DNA of 64,000 bases from Formicarius rufipectus (taxonomy: Eukaryota; Chordata; Aves; Passeriformes; Formicariidae): assembly GCA_013399695.1 (NCBI GenBank), contig VXAU01002343.1:324645-388644 (forward strand), read 5' to 3'. Under the pieces are notes generated by a model. That model saw only the letters and a list, made by a program, of their open reading frames with translations, did not search any database and was not told the DNA's origin. Shown piece by piece: positions 9,803-23,654 of this stretch; position 1 is the stretch's first letter; every line of letters begins with the position of its first letter. Made by a program: the position numbers and the translations under genes.

Positions 9803-12800
9803 TGATGACATCAGTCCAGTGATGATTTCTATGCTGCCCAAAGATGATGCTATCACAAAGCCAAGAATATATGGGTCAGTTTTGTAGAAGAGAAATTTAG
9901 GCTTATCATATGATGATGGTAAACAGTACCATTGTTCAAATCAAAACATAGGGCATTATTGAGTATTTTAAAATTGCATCATAAACAATATTCTAATGAT
10001 TACAAACCAATGTCCTCACAGCTTATTGGAATAGTGAGAGCAAAACCCCCTTTGTTGATTTGAACTATCATAATATTAATTTTCAAAACAAAACAGAAAA
10101 AGTCCAATCTAGTAGCACTAAAGACTTTATATTATTAACTCTATATGCTGTTTTTTTTTCAAAGCTGTACTCTTTCAAATGTGGATTTCAGAAGAGAGTT
10201 CAAGTGGTCAGTGAAAAACTTTGACCTCTGCAAAACTGCTTTAACCTGCTTGGCAGGTTAGACAGGTTCTTTCATACAAACAAGCTTTCTCAGCAGCCAC
10301 CTTGTTCTCACTCTCCCTTGTTTCAAAACAAGTCTCAGTTGCTGTATCTGACAGTTTCTTTCTGCTCCTCATACTGTAACCTACCATTGCTCAACTTTCT
10401 TTTTATTGCTTCTCCTTGTTATAATTCGTTTTATCACACACTCATCCCAAATGTACTTCCCACCTATCTTCTCCAGTGACACTTTCATACACTTTGCTTT
10501 GAAATCTGAGGGGTTCTGGACCCAGAAACGTGTTAGATGGGCAACATTTAGAAAGTGTTGCGTGCAATTGACATTCTTGGAAGGTAGTTCAAGCTGCCTT
10601 GGGGAATTGTGCAAAAGGTTAAAATTTGCTATATTTGATGAAAAGTTCTGTGAAAAAATTAACAAGATTAAAAAATATTTTCCTTTTGGAAACATCCCAA
10701 AGTTTTAATTTGAAATTTTCAAACTGGAAGAACTTTTCAAGGGCCTCATATCTGTTCTATTGCCATTGCTGAACAAGACAGAGATGTTATTAATCTGCTA
10801 TAAATATAGCTGATTTTTTAAAATTTATTTTCTATCTCAGCATACTTAACTACTTAGAAAGAACAGCATTTGGTTTAATTGCAGAAATCTAGAAAACTTA
10901 GAAGGTTTCTACCAGGTTTTGTCCCAGTGGCTCTAAAACACATATTTATTTTCTGTGATCTTACTGACAGGAAATTAAACCATCAATACAATTTCTCAAT
11001 TAAAATGAAAATCTTCCCCTATTCAAATAAGTATGAAAGACCTTTCAAGAGAAATCTATCTGTAAGATCAACTAGTGAATATTGCTTCATCAGTCTCTTT
11101 TTTAATACTAATGAAAAACATTGGCTACTTATAATTAGGTAGCAAAGTGGATAGATTTTCAAAATTCCTAAGTATTCTGTTTTCACAAAGAAGATGGTAA
11201 GGAACAGGATATTTTATGCTCCTTTTCTAAAAGTTCTCTACTTTTGCTTTTTAAAATTGCAAAGTTCACTTCCAGAAAATTCAGAGTTAAGTACAACCCA
11301 GGGAAATATAAACAAAGCCCTTCAATTAGAGTCAGAAAAAGAAGAGAGTGGTAAGGTAAGAAGAATCAAAAGGTGTCTCTTATTTTACAAGCAGGTTATT
11401 AGCTAAAAAATGTTGGGAAGGTGTATCCCACTATACATCCATCAATGCTAGATGGTAGTTAGCCTGGCTGAATACATGGCACTGTGTGAAGATAACCATG
11501 TATGCTCAGAACAAGACTGTCAGCACACCAGAGGTGTTAAGGTCACACTGGTTCAGGACTTTACTGTGGCTTCAGTAAAATTAATTAAATGCAGGAGAGC
11601 ATTCCCCAAATGAAACTATTAATCTTCTGATATTACTTTGTTTGGAATAAAGCTGGATGTCTCCACCAGTGGCCTGATACAGGTGGATGGGTATACTTCT
11701 CTGTAAACTTCTACGATGAGTAAGTGATAAGACCTCCAGTTTCTGGCCTCTAGACAGATTTTTAGGCATGGAGTGAAGCAAATGTCAATGAACTGCCAGT
11801 TAGACCATGAATTCTTCTGTCTCTGTACTGGTCATGAGTGAACAAGAGAAAATAGTGTATAACTTCAATGGCTTTTCATAAATTCAGTAGAAACCATGGG
11901 AGAAAGAGAGCATTATATTAAGGGAAAATATTAAGGAGAAATAGGAAACACACAGACAAACATACACAAACAGACACTCTGTGAAATACCTGAGTTAAAA
12001 AGTTCTATATGTCTCTTTAACAGTGTTTTGGCTTTGAAGTGAATATTCTGAAAAAGTTTTACACAGTCCAGACTCTAACCTCTGTATAATACTTGTGTGA
12101 CATTATTAGTGAACTAAAAACATTTTCATAATTTTTTTCTATATCGTTAAGCCTATATTTTTCAAAACTATGTTTTGCAAAGATCGGTCTAGAGAAACAC
12201 TTATATAGTTATGAATTTTCAGAGGAAGTCATCACTGCACAAAAGACACTGACAGCTACAAATAAGCCCTTTATAACAGTGCAGAATGCAGTACAATGCA
12301 GTCAAGTAAACCTGTCCGTTACCTGGGGAGAACCTGGATACATAAAAAGCAGTATGTTGCAGTTTTTTGTTTTTCTCTTTGCTTAAGGTCATCCCCTCAA
12401 ATAATTGTGTATTTAAGAAATGGCACTTCTGCAGTCTTCTTTTCTTGAAGACTCTGATGGGAAAAAAGCAGCTTCAAAATGAATTGAGCTCTCGTGGGAG
12501 TCTGGCCAACAGAGGCTGCTGAAGACAGCACTGGTCAGACTAGGTCATATTTCACTACCAGAGCACATATTGGATTTAGCACATTGGACTTTGAATCCAC
12601 CATATTTCCATCCACTTCCTTAGCTGCAGCTTGAATTAAATGCCTACTATGTGTATCAATTATGTTATAGGTAAGAACTGAGATCAGACTCCATACTGGT
12701 CAGCTGGGCTCATGCCTCCCAATGTCACACACCTCTAGATCACAGGAGGTGAAGACCAAGTACCTGCCCAGCACCTCTGAGTGTGCTCTGCACATTCAGC

Positions 12801-14395
12801 TTCCCTGGATGCCAGAGTAAGCTTGCCCTGGCCTTTATATAAAGATTGTGACCTCAGCTATGTATTGCTGAGAAGAAAGGCAGTCTCCTCATCTCTGCTC
12901 CCCAGGCTGTTCTGCTGATACCCACCTGTGCCCAGTACCAGAGCATGTTCAGCATTTCTAGGAGTCTGTCGTGATGGTCATGCCTCTATTTCATGGGCTA
13001 GTAGTAGAACTGGGATTGGTTATTCTGCCAGTCATAAAGCCTTTAACATTAAACTCGTTTCTTTTCAAGCCTGAAATATGTTACAATAAGTAGGTCAAAT
13101 GATATCTAGAGGTGTAGTCATACAGATCTATATTTTTTTAAACTCAGATATAATTTTTCTAACTCAGATATTAGTTGGAACTTAACCCTGTTTTAAAAGA
13201 GTACAACGTCTGTATTGCAGTATGTTTTCCAAACCCAGTTAATGTGGAAAATTTTAGGAAAAAAATATCCAAACCTCTCCCCACAGAAGCAGCTGCTCTG
13301 CATTTTCTGTTATGTAGGTACTGCATAGGTGACACACAATCCACATGAACCCCTGCCTGTGTTAAATGCATTCAATCCTTTTGTTTAACAAGTCAGCTGT
13401 TGCTGTATATAATACAGATTATTTTATAGCCCTCGAGGTATGAAGCACATAAATTACTGAGTGACTGCAGTACTACTTGCTGAGGCACTAGACTGCTGAC
13501 TGACTGTAACTGTGTCAGACAGACAGCACCATTTCCTCTGAACTCCTTTAGGGGGTTCTCCCAACAAAGAAAAATGGGTTTGAAGTTTTGCTTTTACCTG
13601 CTTGCTGCCATGAAAGCTCATAATAAGCCCCATGCTGTTAACCCATGTTAGAGCTGGAGCCTGCAAGCTCTGAGCCAACAGCACTTAAAAGCTGGATGAA
13701 CTCTGCTGAGTAAAGCAAATATGCTCAAGCATATGCACACCTGCAATAGATTAACTATTTTTAGGTAATTACTCTATCAACTACGCTAAATCTTTTCCAA
13801 GCAAGACAGCTTAATGTTATTTTTCCTTCAAAATGTCTGTAATTACTCTGCATGGATTCAAAACTTGAGCTTTTAAGTAAACCACTTACCTAACCACTAG
13901 TTTTCAAATAGAGATGTCTGGCCAGGTACCCAGATTTCTTTTTTTTTTCTCCTGAGCATCTGTGGCTCCCACCACATGGTTGAGAAAGTACTCAGGCCAC
14001 CTGATATCAAAATATGCAGACTCATGTTTTCAAAGGAAATTCTGCCACAAATCCCCAAAGGCATTATACAACTGGTTCTCCAAGCAACATCCTAATAATG
14101 TTTTCTATTTTATTCTATTTCTATTTCTTCATACTCATGCTTCTACTTTTATATAAACTCCTGATTGCAATTTCATATAATTTTCCTTTAACCCATATAT
14201 TAATATATAAAGCTAATGATATTATCTGTGTATTATCCAGCCCAAAATCTTGCCTAAATAAAAGAAATGCACAAAGTGAGCTGTGATCTATAATGTCACT
14301 CATGTTGCTTGTGTGCTTTGCAGCCATGAGCTGTGATTTAGAGTTGCATGCCTGAAACGACAAAAAAAGAACATAAATTGCACCATCTTGGAAAA

Positions 14396-14465
14396 AAACA
14401 AAAAAAAAAAAAAAACAAAACTCAAAAAAAACCCACCCAAACCAAACCAAATGCCAACCCAAAAC
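14396..14465. repeat. A/AAAC/AAACC-rich tract
   Basis: Runs of A interrupted by C, grading into ACCAAACC-like repeats. Low-complexity sequence that explains the lysine-rich open frames here. Confidence 0.85.
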
Positions 14466-16046
14466 ACAGAAAACATTATTTGAATACTTTGTTCACCCCA
14501 TCAGCAGTTTTCCTTTACCCATTTCAACCCTATGATCTGTTGTCATTTCTCATAGTACATGTTTAATTCACTCAAACTGCAGCTTCCAGAAAAAAACGGT
14601 CAAGAAGTTTCCAAGTGAACAGTTTTTCACTGAAAAATGTAGAAACACTGAAACCAGAAGGCTTCACAGGGTCAGTTTATTTTCAACAAACTTTCTTAAG
14701 ATGCTTGCCTGCTTTCTGCCATCTCAGCCACTGGGTCCTTGGGGTTGCAAAGAAGCCTGGACATGCAGATGAGCTCCCAGCTGGGCTCTACAGGGAATCC
14801 AGGCTCCCAAAGTCAAGAGCCCCAGGAGCCTCCATCTCTAGTGGAAATGTTTATTTCAGATGACTGGTTTTGCAGAAGGGAGAAAGCGATCTGCAGTCCT
14901 GAAAACTGGCATTTGAAATGTCTTGTGAGGGCTTTCTACCACTCCACCACATACTCTGATGGCAATTTTATACTCACAGATTCCCTGCAGGGCACATTCA
15001 GTCAAGGGTCTGCCAGTTATTGAGACTGCATTTTTTATGTGTTGCTCTGTCTTGTTTTCTGAAGAATCAAGCCATAATAGTTCCTTTCTGTGGAAAAATA
15101 CAAATTGACTATTTATTTTTTTTCCTGAGTCTTTCTTATGGCATTAGCATTTCCGTGGAGAGGGAAATCCTATGCTTTGAAATGCCATCCTCCAGAAATA
15201 CTGGGAAGAGCTCTTCCGGAGGTCTGGCATTCAGAGAATAAGATGTTACACTATGACAGGCATAGGCAGACCTCCTCATCTGAGGTCCAACAAAAGTATT
15301 CTAACTCATTCCCATACCTGCAAAAAGAGATGAAGGGATCTCTCTAAATAGTCTTTCTCTCTTAGTACTCCTAGGCAGACACACCACAGAGCCAGCCTGT
15401 GACCTTAATCATTCAAGAGACACATAGGAGTAGATTTAAACACAAAGCAAATGTCTTTATCTTGTACAGCAAAGCTGCATGCAAATGTATTAAATCCATG
15501 AATCTTGCAGAGGAGATATTTGTGTGTGTGTCTAAATGTCTGGACACACAGATTAGGAACCTGGATGTACAAAGACATCAGATAACACATAATACTTCAG
15601 TTTCTTCATACAAATACCATTTCTGTAAAGCAAATGTGGGGTGTTTAATTATGCTACAGTATCCTTTATATCCCAGTAAAATCGTTGTGTAATACCCATA
15701 AGCTATAAATCTCACTCTTAGATGCTCAGAATTAGGAAAACATAATTTTCCCTTTAATTTTCTTGAAATCAAATACACACACACACAGATTTGATAGGTA
15801 TGCTAATTTTAGGAAAAGTGGATGATGTCTTTCCTGTATAGTTCATATTTTTTCTGCACTATGAATTCTTATTCTGTTTTTACAGAAGAGTTGGCACTGA
15901 CTGAATCAATGCTTGTTAACAGGAAATTAGCAGTATGAAGTGATGTTCAAAAACATGACACTGAAAATTTTTAGAGCTAAGAAATCCACTCAGACCACTT
16001 TTCTTTTAATATTTCTAACATTTTACTTTAAATAATACCACTTTTT

Positions 16047-16078
16047 ATTTATTACCATTATTATTTATTACCATTATT
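16047..16078. repeat. 16-bp tandem duplication
   Basis: ATTTATTACCATTATT occurs twice in direct tandem (16047-16062 and 16063-16078) inside AT-rich sequence. Confidence 0.9.
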
Positions 16079-16750
16079 TATTTATTTTAAATAATTCCTT
16101 TCTCATGTTTGAGGAAAATGTCCAAATACTTGTGTCAATAAGTTGTATATATCAGAAAGCTTTTCTTTCAAAAAAATTAAGAGGAGTTACAGACCATTTT
16201 CCAGCCTGATCTAACTGTAAATTTGCATATGGTAACTGAGTAATCCAAATCTCAAAGTTCATTAAGAAGTCATTTTTGCATGTGACCAAATGACAAGTTA
16301 TATCAAATTTAAAACAATATTTAAAATATTTTTAATGTGTAATTTTATGAGGTATGTAATTCATACCTATTTCATATACAACAAATAGTATGCCTCCAGT
16401 ATTTATGCATAGGTAAGCAGTGTTCTGGGCAAGATGCAAATATGGAGCTTTAATCAGATGGTAATTCATCAGACCCTTCTGACAGGTAATCTAATCTTGT
16501 ATGACAGCTACTGTTTGCTCGGGTAGCTATGATGACTGGGCCAGACTCCTTTCTCAGCAGTCCAAGTGGATGTCTAATGTGTTCCATTTATAATTTTTAG
16601 GTAGATAAATTGCAGATTACATAGCACCATACCTTTAAGAAATTGAATGGACAGCATGGAAGCAAGCTGCACTGCTACTGCTGCCTTTTCCTGGATTTCT
16701 GGCAGCTGGGAATCTTCCTGTCTTCTGAATGGGAGCTCAGAAATGTTTTG

Positions 16751-16791
16751 GGTTTTTTTTTTGTTTGTTTGTTTGTTGTTTTTTTTTTTCC
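16751..16791. repeat. T/TTTG microsatellite
   Basis: A poly-T run, several GTTT units and a second T run. Low-complexity sequence of the same kind as the other TTTG tracts in the window. Confidence 0.85.
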
Positions 16792-18295
16792 TGTTTACAT
16801 TATATACTCTATTAAAGTCTTTTAAAGGCTTCACCTTGGTCTCGTACTACGTTTTTTGCCAAACTTCAAAGGGAATTTCACTGCAGGTTGGTTGTTTTAT
16901 TGAGAGACTAACTTAATCAATAGACTAACTATCATACTAAACATAAACAACTGGTTCCTCTATTTTTAAATTGTGTAGTAAGCAAAAAGGGAAGAATTTC
17001 TCCAGGATGACTTTCTTGAATATGTTAGATGTCCTACCATAAAATATTTCCAAAAAAGAGTAAATAATTGCCCTTGTTATTGTATTTGAGGCTGTATTAT
17101 TTAGGTACCTACCAGAATCATGGAACTTAACAAATCTGAGAGCAACACATACCACTCTAGTTTAGGATGTTCTTACATCCAATAGTAGCCAATAGATGTC
17201 TACAGAACAGAACAAGCTGAATCAGTTCTTCATACACCCTAAAAATTTGTAGTTAGATCATTTGGGAGTAAAAAGGATGTACATCTATTAATAATTAATT
17301 AGTAATTTCTCTTTAACAAACTTATTAATTTTTCCCTTGAGCTCACATGTGCATCAGATTAACTATGCACTCTGAGGAGAACCACCTCTTCCTGTTTTCT
17401 GTCTGGTGAGTAATAAAGTAATTGGATTTTGGCAGGTTCTTGAACAAAAAACAATCAAAAGAAATTCTCCAGATTATAATACATATATGTTTGTTACCAT
17501 TTCACTTATGATTAGATGTTTTGTTTTAAAATATTTTTAGTTACCCTTTTTTTACCCTCTTTCTGAGGAAGATACTTGCTCAATTCTTATCACTTCTCTC
17601 ACAGAAGCAATTACATACCTTTGAGTCTTCCATAGACTGTTTGTGTGTAGTTCTTTTATTTTATTTTACCACTTTTTAAAAGAGTGAACGGATACCATGG
17701 AGAGTTTTCAAGGCACGGATGTGCTACAGCTTTATAAACTCATGTGACAATGATCAGCTTATTTTATTCATAATAATTCCCTACACACTGTTTGTCCTGC
17801 TCTGTTTATCATTTGGAAACATAATTTGCCATCTTATTACCCATTCCCTGCTGAGCTCTTCACAACCTTTTTATTTACCTCATTACTGTCAAAAGTAAAC
17901 TTTGTCCCCTTCCTGTTCATCCCTTTTCCCTTATCATTTGTGGACAAAGTTGACCCAATCCATATACTGTGAACCTCTTCTGTCAACCTTCTCCCATAGA
18001 GAATACTGACCATTTACTCAAACTCTGTGATTTCCATCTCCTAAGTCAGTTATTTTAAAAACGTGATGACCTTACCCTTTATGCCACAGCAGCTGAATTG
18101 CTCTAAGACCCTTTGAGAAAGGACTTTGTCAAGTAACTTCTAGTAATCCAAGCAGAGCATGTCAACTTGTCATGCTTGTCCCTTGTGCATATGCTTACAG
18201 TCTTCTTCAAAGAGCTACAGTAGTTTTTCCTAACCACATCCGCGTAACTCTTCCTTAATGTCTACTATTTATTCATATGAATGATAAGGGTTGGA

Positions 18296-18452
18296 GTTTT
18301 TTTGTGTTTCTGGTTTTGTTGTTGTTGCTTTGTTTGTTTTGGTTTGGTTTTGTTTGTCTTTGTTTTTGTTGGGTTTTGGTTTTGGTTTTGTTTGGTTGTT
18401 TTTGTTTGTTTTTGTTTGTTTTGATGTTTTTTTGTTTGTTTTGTTTTGTTTT
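18296..18452. repeat. T/G-rich (TTTG, TTTTG, TTGG) microsatellite
   Basis: About 155 bases of interleaved TTTG, TTTTG and TTGG units with almost no A or C. It produces long artefactual frames on both strands (F/L/V/C-rich on plus, K/N/T/Q-rich on minus) that should not be read as proteins. Confidence 0.93.
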
Positions 18453-19007
18453 TTCCCAGAAGATTGCCCAGCAATGTTTTTGCACAAGTAGTCTGCCATT
18501 ACCATGACATCTCCTGGAACCTCCCTCAAATACTGTCATTGCACTAATCATCTTACTCTGTGACACTAATGCAGCTTTAATCATGAGACTACGTATTAGG
18601 GCTGACTAGCTCAGCTATTTGGGTTTTGCACTTCCTTAAATTTTTAACAAATTTCCGTTAATTTTTTCTGTGCATTTTGGTGACTTATTCAAAGCTGGTT
18701 TTAGTATCAATTCAATTTGAAACCATTTGCTATCCTAATACACCCACATAACAAACAAAATTGCCCCAAAAACTGGTTCCAGAGTAGAAACAAAGGTCTT
18801 TCAAGATGAAAGAGGGGTGTAAAGTATTCATTTCACTTTTTTGCTGTCTTGGTCTTTTATATTTTATCTGCTTTCGGCTATACAGAATGTCAGGTCTATC
18901 TCCTATTACCAATGTGTTAAAAAAGAAAAAAAAACAACAGATTTTGGTTTTTATTAATTTTGGTAGAGGTTTTGCCACATTTGTCCCCCTAAACACTTTT
19001 TTCCCTC
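18453..19007. other. No gene seen
   Basis: Ordinary AT-rich DNA between two low-complexity tracts. No recognisable feature. Confidence 0.7.
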
Positions 19008-19106
19008 TTTTTTTTTTTTTTAATTTTTTTTTTTTTTTAATTTTTTTTTTTTTTTAATTTTTTTTTTTTTTTAATTTTTTTTTTTTTTTAATTTTTTTTT
19101 TTTTTT
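19008..19106. repeat. Perfect 17-bp AT-only tandem array (AA followed by 15 T)
   Basis: After a leading T run (19008-19021), the unit AA plus exactly 15 T repeats five times with no error, starting at 19022, 19039, 19056, 19073 and 19090. The exact spacing shows this is a true 17-bp tandem rather than a drifting homopolymer. Confidence 0.95.
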
Positions 19107-22100
19107 ATAGAGGGGGCAAAAATTTTTGGGATGGCTTCACTGCCTGAGTACAGCTTCTGATAAAATCCCCTTGAGTCTAAGTGTTTTTAAAGCTGTGCCA
19201 CTAAAAGCTTCTTGCCATTGGAAATACATAAAGCTATAAAAGAAGAACCCTCAAGACTCAAGAACTTATTTGTATCAAGAGTAACTCTGGATTACATTCT
19301 GAAAGGTTTTCAAGCCAGTCCCACTTTGTCAACACATAGGATTGCACTTGCACTTTCCTGGCAGGATCATTTGCATGTGGTAGGTTTTGTGTGGGCGAAG
19401 TCAAACTGCATTTGCCTGCCACTCTCACTGCTCAAGGAAGATCAATGCAGGCAGGTTTCTAAACACCAAGCAGCTACTAGTCAAAATTTTGTCCTAAAAT
19501 GCCCTTTATTGTTATTTGTAGGTCAGAGACATAAAGATGTGTCATGTATTTAGTTCCTCCCCCGTCTGAAGTGTCCTAGACAACAGTTTGAGTAAAACCT
19601 CACCAACATACCAGCCATGCTAGAATCTCTGTGGTAACATGCCAGTTGATCAACAAGAAACTACATCAGCCACTTGAAACACTCAGCTTCCTCTCAACCA
19701 TATTGCCAACACGCACTTTTGAAAACTCTCAACAGTATGTTATAGTGGACAGAAAATAGGTCTGCTTCACCAGCTTTCCTTACATGACTTCACACTTCAA
19801 CTACTTTACGGCACATGGGCTGTTTCGCGAAGTTATGACAGCAATTTTCAAATGACAATAAACGAACAAGGAGATCTCTCCAATGTTGTAGGTTTGTCAA
19901 GCTGCTCAGACAAAACATGAAATGCATCTTAGGGGCCAAACAGATCAGCTGCAAGCAGTATGAGATGCTCACTAAAACTGTCAAAATCTTGTCTTTCCTC
20001 TTCTGACAGCCCTCTGTGCCTCTAAATGCATAGAGCTACCTGTCTGTCAGATCCTTCAGTGTTCACTGGTTTCTCTGAAGACAATAGTTATTTGCAGTCC
20101 TTACATGCAGAATGTTGTTTGCTGCTCAGTGTTCAAATCAGTCTTGGAAAATGTGGTTTGTCTCTACCAATGCCTGTTACTATGCAGGTTTTCAATATCC
20201 AAAATATCAATCTACATGACTCAGTTTCTAAATCTGCAGAAAGAAATAACCCTTTGCTTTTATCAGTTATGTCCCCAACCTGCAAACGTGGTGAAAAAAA
20301 TCTTTCAGTCATTCATTTCTCATTGTTTGTCGTCAGTACTTCTGTAGGCCCTACACTGCCACTGAGTGCAGAATTCAGAGGCACTCACTCCTGCCACACA
20401 CAGCCTTATCTTCCAAGTCTTTCCAACTTGATTGACCAGTGTAGAGAATAAAGGTAAAGTCTTTGAAACGGCTCTTAAATTTGCTGAGGCAGAGGGAAAG
20501 AAATGGACATGAAATAATTTCTAAGCAGAGATTCATTACATCAGATTTTATCCGAGAGCTGAGGTTTCCATTTGATTTGCCCAAGTGAATAGCTACTTCT
20601 ATAGATAAGACACTGAAAAAATTTTAATTCCTCACTATTGTGTCATTCACCCCTTAACTATCTTTTCAAATCAGCACAAGGAGTTACCAAGCACAATACA
20701 TAACAGATAAACAAAACATCTATTCTTCTCATTCAAAATTTTAAACTATCCCTCTATCTGTTATGTGCAATTTAAATTTGTAATGAAAATGTGTTTTAAG
20801 ATTAAAGGGTCTAACATTAGAGAACAACTAAAAAAAAAGTATTATAAATGAACAATTATGTGAAATCGTCAACAGCCGAGCTTACACAAAACAGACCTCC
20901 AAAATAATGAAAGAAACACCTCAATAACATGTAAGAAAAACAATTCAAACAAACTTTCTCAGATGTGAGAAATTTACAAGGGCCAAAGGACACAGAGAGA
21001 AAAAAAGAGGTAGTTGTATAAAGTGAAATCATCATGACTTTTCAAGATGATGAATGTCCATACTTTTTTTTTTTTTTTGCTTTACTCTTGCAAGGAGCAC
21101 ATATCTTTTTGAATAGTCACATTAGAGTCACTGTATTGTTCATAGCAATATTTGGAGGAACAGGCCCTAAATTAATTTCAAAATAAGACTACTTAGCTCA
21201 CAGCAATCAGTATGGAAAATTGCCTTTAAAATGCCTCGAAACTCCCATTTTATTTGTAATGAATTTTCATTTCACTGCTAACATCACAGTAGCCCCAAAA
21301 TTTCTACTCAATTAGTGAATGCTTCATCAGTCATTCACTGGTATTTGACACTCAATAAATGTTTAATTGTTTTTAAATTACATGTTTCTATGAGATGTTT
21401 AAGTATTTAACATTAATAAGCTTGCCAACAATTGATTTTTTTTCAAGCTGTTAACTGTCAAGCCCTTCATCAAACGTATCTGCTGTAGTGAAATAAGGGG
21501 AATTAGCCAATTTCTTAGCACAGCATCACCCCAGCACATGACCTCAGGATGACCGTGTACATCTTTAAGGCCTTGTGGTTGAAAGAAATCCGTTTACCCA
21601 TCCTGCTGTCATCTTCAGAAACAAAAGCTCTAGAGAATGTTTAACCACAAGGGTCTCTGACTTGTCACAGTGACAACTCTATGGCCCTTCCTGAAGCTTC
21701 TCTGTGAGGTACAGAAGAAATTTCTAAAGGTCCTGCTACTGTGCTGGTCCACTAAGCCTCTGAGACACCAAGGAAAACACAAAAGAATTTTCAGTGTCAG
21801 GTCCAATACAGGAAAAAAGCTTTGAAATATAAGAGGGAATAAAAAGAAAAGCCTGCACAGGTATGTCATCCTTGGTAAGATAAAAACATCAGCAGAACAG
21901 GTGATAAAGCAAAGTTTGAAAAGCTGTTGACTCCTGGAGAAACCCAACTCGTTTATTTTTACTGGAAACATCACACATTATTTTGTTGCAACTTAAAATC
22001 TTAAAAGCCCAATTCAGCTACAAGCTCAGCAAGAAATGAAAAAGTTCAGAGAAGCAGCAGGCTAAACAAGCTCTCCGGCTGCTGGTTTTATGCACATTTC

Positions 22101-23390
22101 ACCTACTGCATATCAAAGAGAAGATGACTTAAAGTTGCCATACAAAAGATGGCAAATTTAATTTGTGCTAAAGGTGCCATAGAGAATTTATAGCCACAAA
22201 TTATGTCAGTGATGAGGTGGTTTGATATTTATTAGATGCTCAAAGTTGTTCCTGAGGAATATTTGTAATAGAAATGTATTTTTGAAATGACAAAATGTGA
22301 CATCTGTACAAAGGAAAAGAGTGTATCCAGGCAGATCCTGTGTTCAGCTAGGTTCTCCTCACAAAATCTAATCAGTTGCAGCCTCATTATGAAAGATGTG
22401 AAGATTTAAAGTTTTTTAGTTCTGTAGCCTTTTGATATATAATTGTGTGTAAACATTCAGACTTCTACATCTGCAATAAAAATAACCTTTTCCAATTCAC
22501 AGAATGACATATTTTTGGCTGTCAGTCTCTATACAGTTAATATTCATGTCTTAAGAATTAAATGAGAGCAAAGCAAAACAAAAATTACTGTGACAGTATT
22601 TTCCTTACATAGCAGCAGTTCTAAATTAACCAAAATAGTTTTAGATTATAGTCCTTAGGAGAGATACCAAACTTTCACATTTGAGAGGCAAGACAAACCA
22701 AATCAAAAGTTCCAGAACAAATACTGTTCTGCCTGAAGCATTGGAGGTGGAGTTTGGTGGTAATTTAAGCGTGATTGGAAGATTCTTTCTACTCTGAAGT
22801 CAGAATAAGAGCTGAAGATAGTAGTTTTAGGGTATGTTGCATTGTGACAGTTCTTAATCTGAATAAAACCCATTGCAACAAATATCTATAAAAAGTCATT
22901 CTGTAGTTCATCTAAAGGCATGAGATACAGATTTTTGATCCTGATGAAGAACATTGAAAGAATACTTTGTTGTATTAAATTAAGGAGAAAATTTTTTTCA
23001 CTTAATGTTACTCTCAATCACTTAGCTATTTGTGGACACTGAATTAAACACAGCAAGTTACTTTTGCATGTGTCAAAATACAGTGAATTTATATTTGTAC
23101 ACCACTAATCTAAGAACAATCATGAGAGAATTTAATAAAAAACTTGTATAAGTCCAAGGTGTGATCACAGGAATATGACAAAAGCAACACTAATAATCCA
23201 TGGGCAGAGTGGATTGCCAACCAAAACACAAAATACTATCCACAGCCAGAGACTCCTACCTAAATGTAGGAGTAAAGCAAGAGGCTTATAAAGTAGAGAC
23301 TCTCTGGAGTCTTTACAGGAAAAACATAGACATGATAAGTATGCTAGTAAGAGGTGCAATATGCCTGAAGGACAATGTTGGTGAAACATT
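19107..23390. other. No gene seen
   Basis: AT-rich DNA. The longest open frame (20026-20451, plus, 141 codons) has no recognisable domain and no coding signature. A T run lies at 21064-21079. The stretch around 22020-22230 has less repeat character and several homeodomain-like ATTA/TAAT cores, which could suit a conserved non-coding element but cannot be shown from one sequence. Confidence 0.6.
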
Positions 23391-23487
23391 AAAAACAAAA
23401 AAAACCAAAACAAACAAACAAACAAAAAACCACAAACAAACAAACAAAAACCCCAAACACCCAAAACAAAAAAAAACTAACAAAAAA
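23391..23487. repeat. (AAAC)n-rich tract
   Basis: Interleaved AAAC, AAAAC and CCAAA units. It is followed by a smaller related tract at about 23546-23580. Confidence 0.9.
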
Positions 23488-23654
23488 TGCTAACTATGCT
23501 TTATTAAACTGTAACTGGGCAAAAATCATACTCTCACTGGGAAAAACAAACAAACAAAACTAACCAAACCAAAACAAGCAACATTTTTTTTTGGAATATA
23601 GATAGAATAGGAGTGAAACAGACCAAATCAGAATAGACTGAAATATTTAAACGT

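Larger units (their letters stand above)
8889..18280. other. No gene seen; scattered hairpins and A-rich tracts
   Basis: AT-rich DNA with only short random-looking open frames. Items seen: a cluster of overlapping palindromes at 9756-9802, an AACCTGC/GCAGGTT hairpin at about 10242-10258, an A/AAC tract at 14396-14465, an (AC)n tract near 15775-15787, a 16-bp tandem repeat at 16047-16078 and a T/TTTG tract at 16751-16791. No exon with coherent protein similarity was recognised. Confidence 0.6.

Noticed and set aside
18265..18584. Lysine/asparagine/glutamine-rich frames on the minus strand and F/V/L-rich frames on the plus strand
   Set aside because: They are translations of the T/G microsatellite 18296-18452 in several frames, with no independent coding signal.
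19811..19830. TTTCGCGAAG resembling the 3' hairpin of the SINE
   Set aside because: No SINE body or CAA tail next to it; a chance palindrome.
20026..20451. 141-codon open frame
   Set aside because: No recognisable domain, no start context or splice structure, and composition like random AT-rich DNA.
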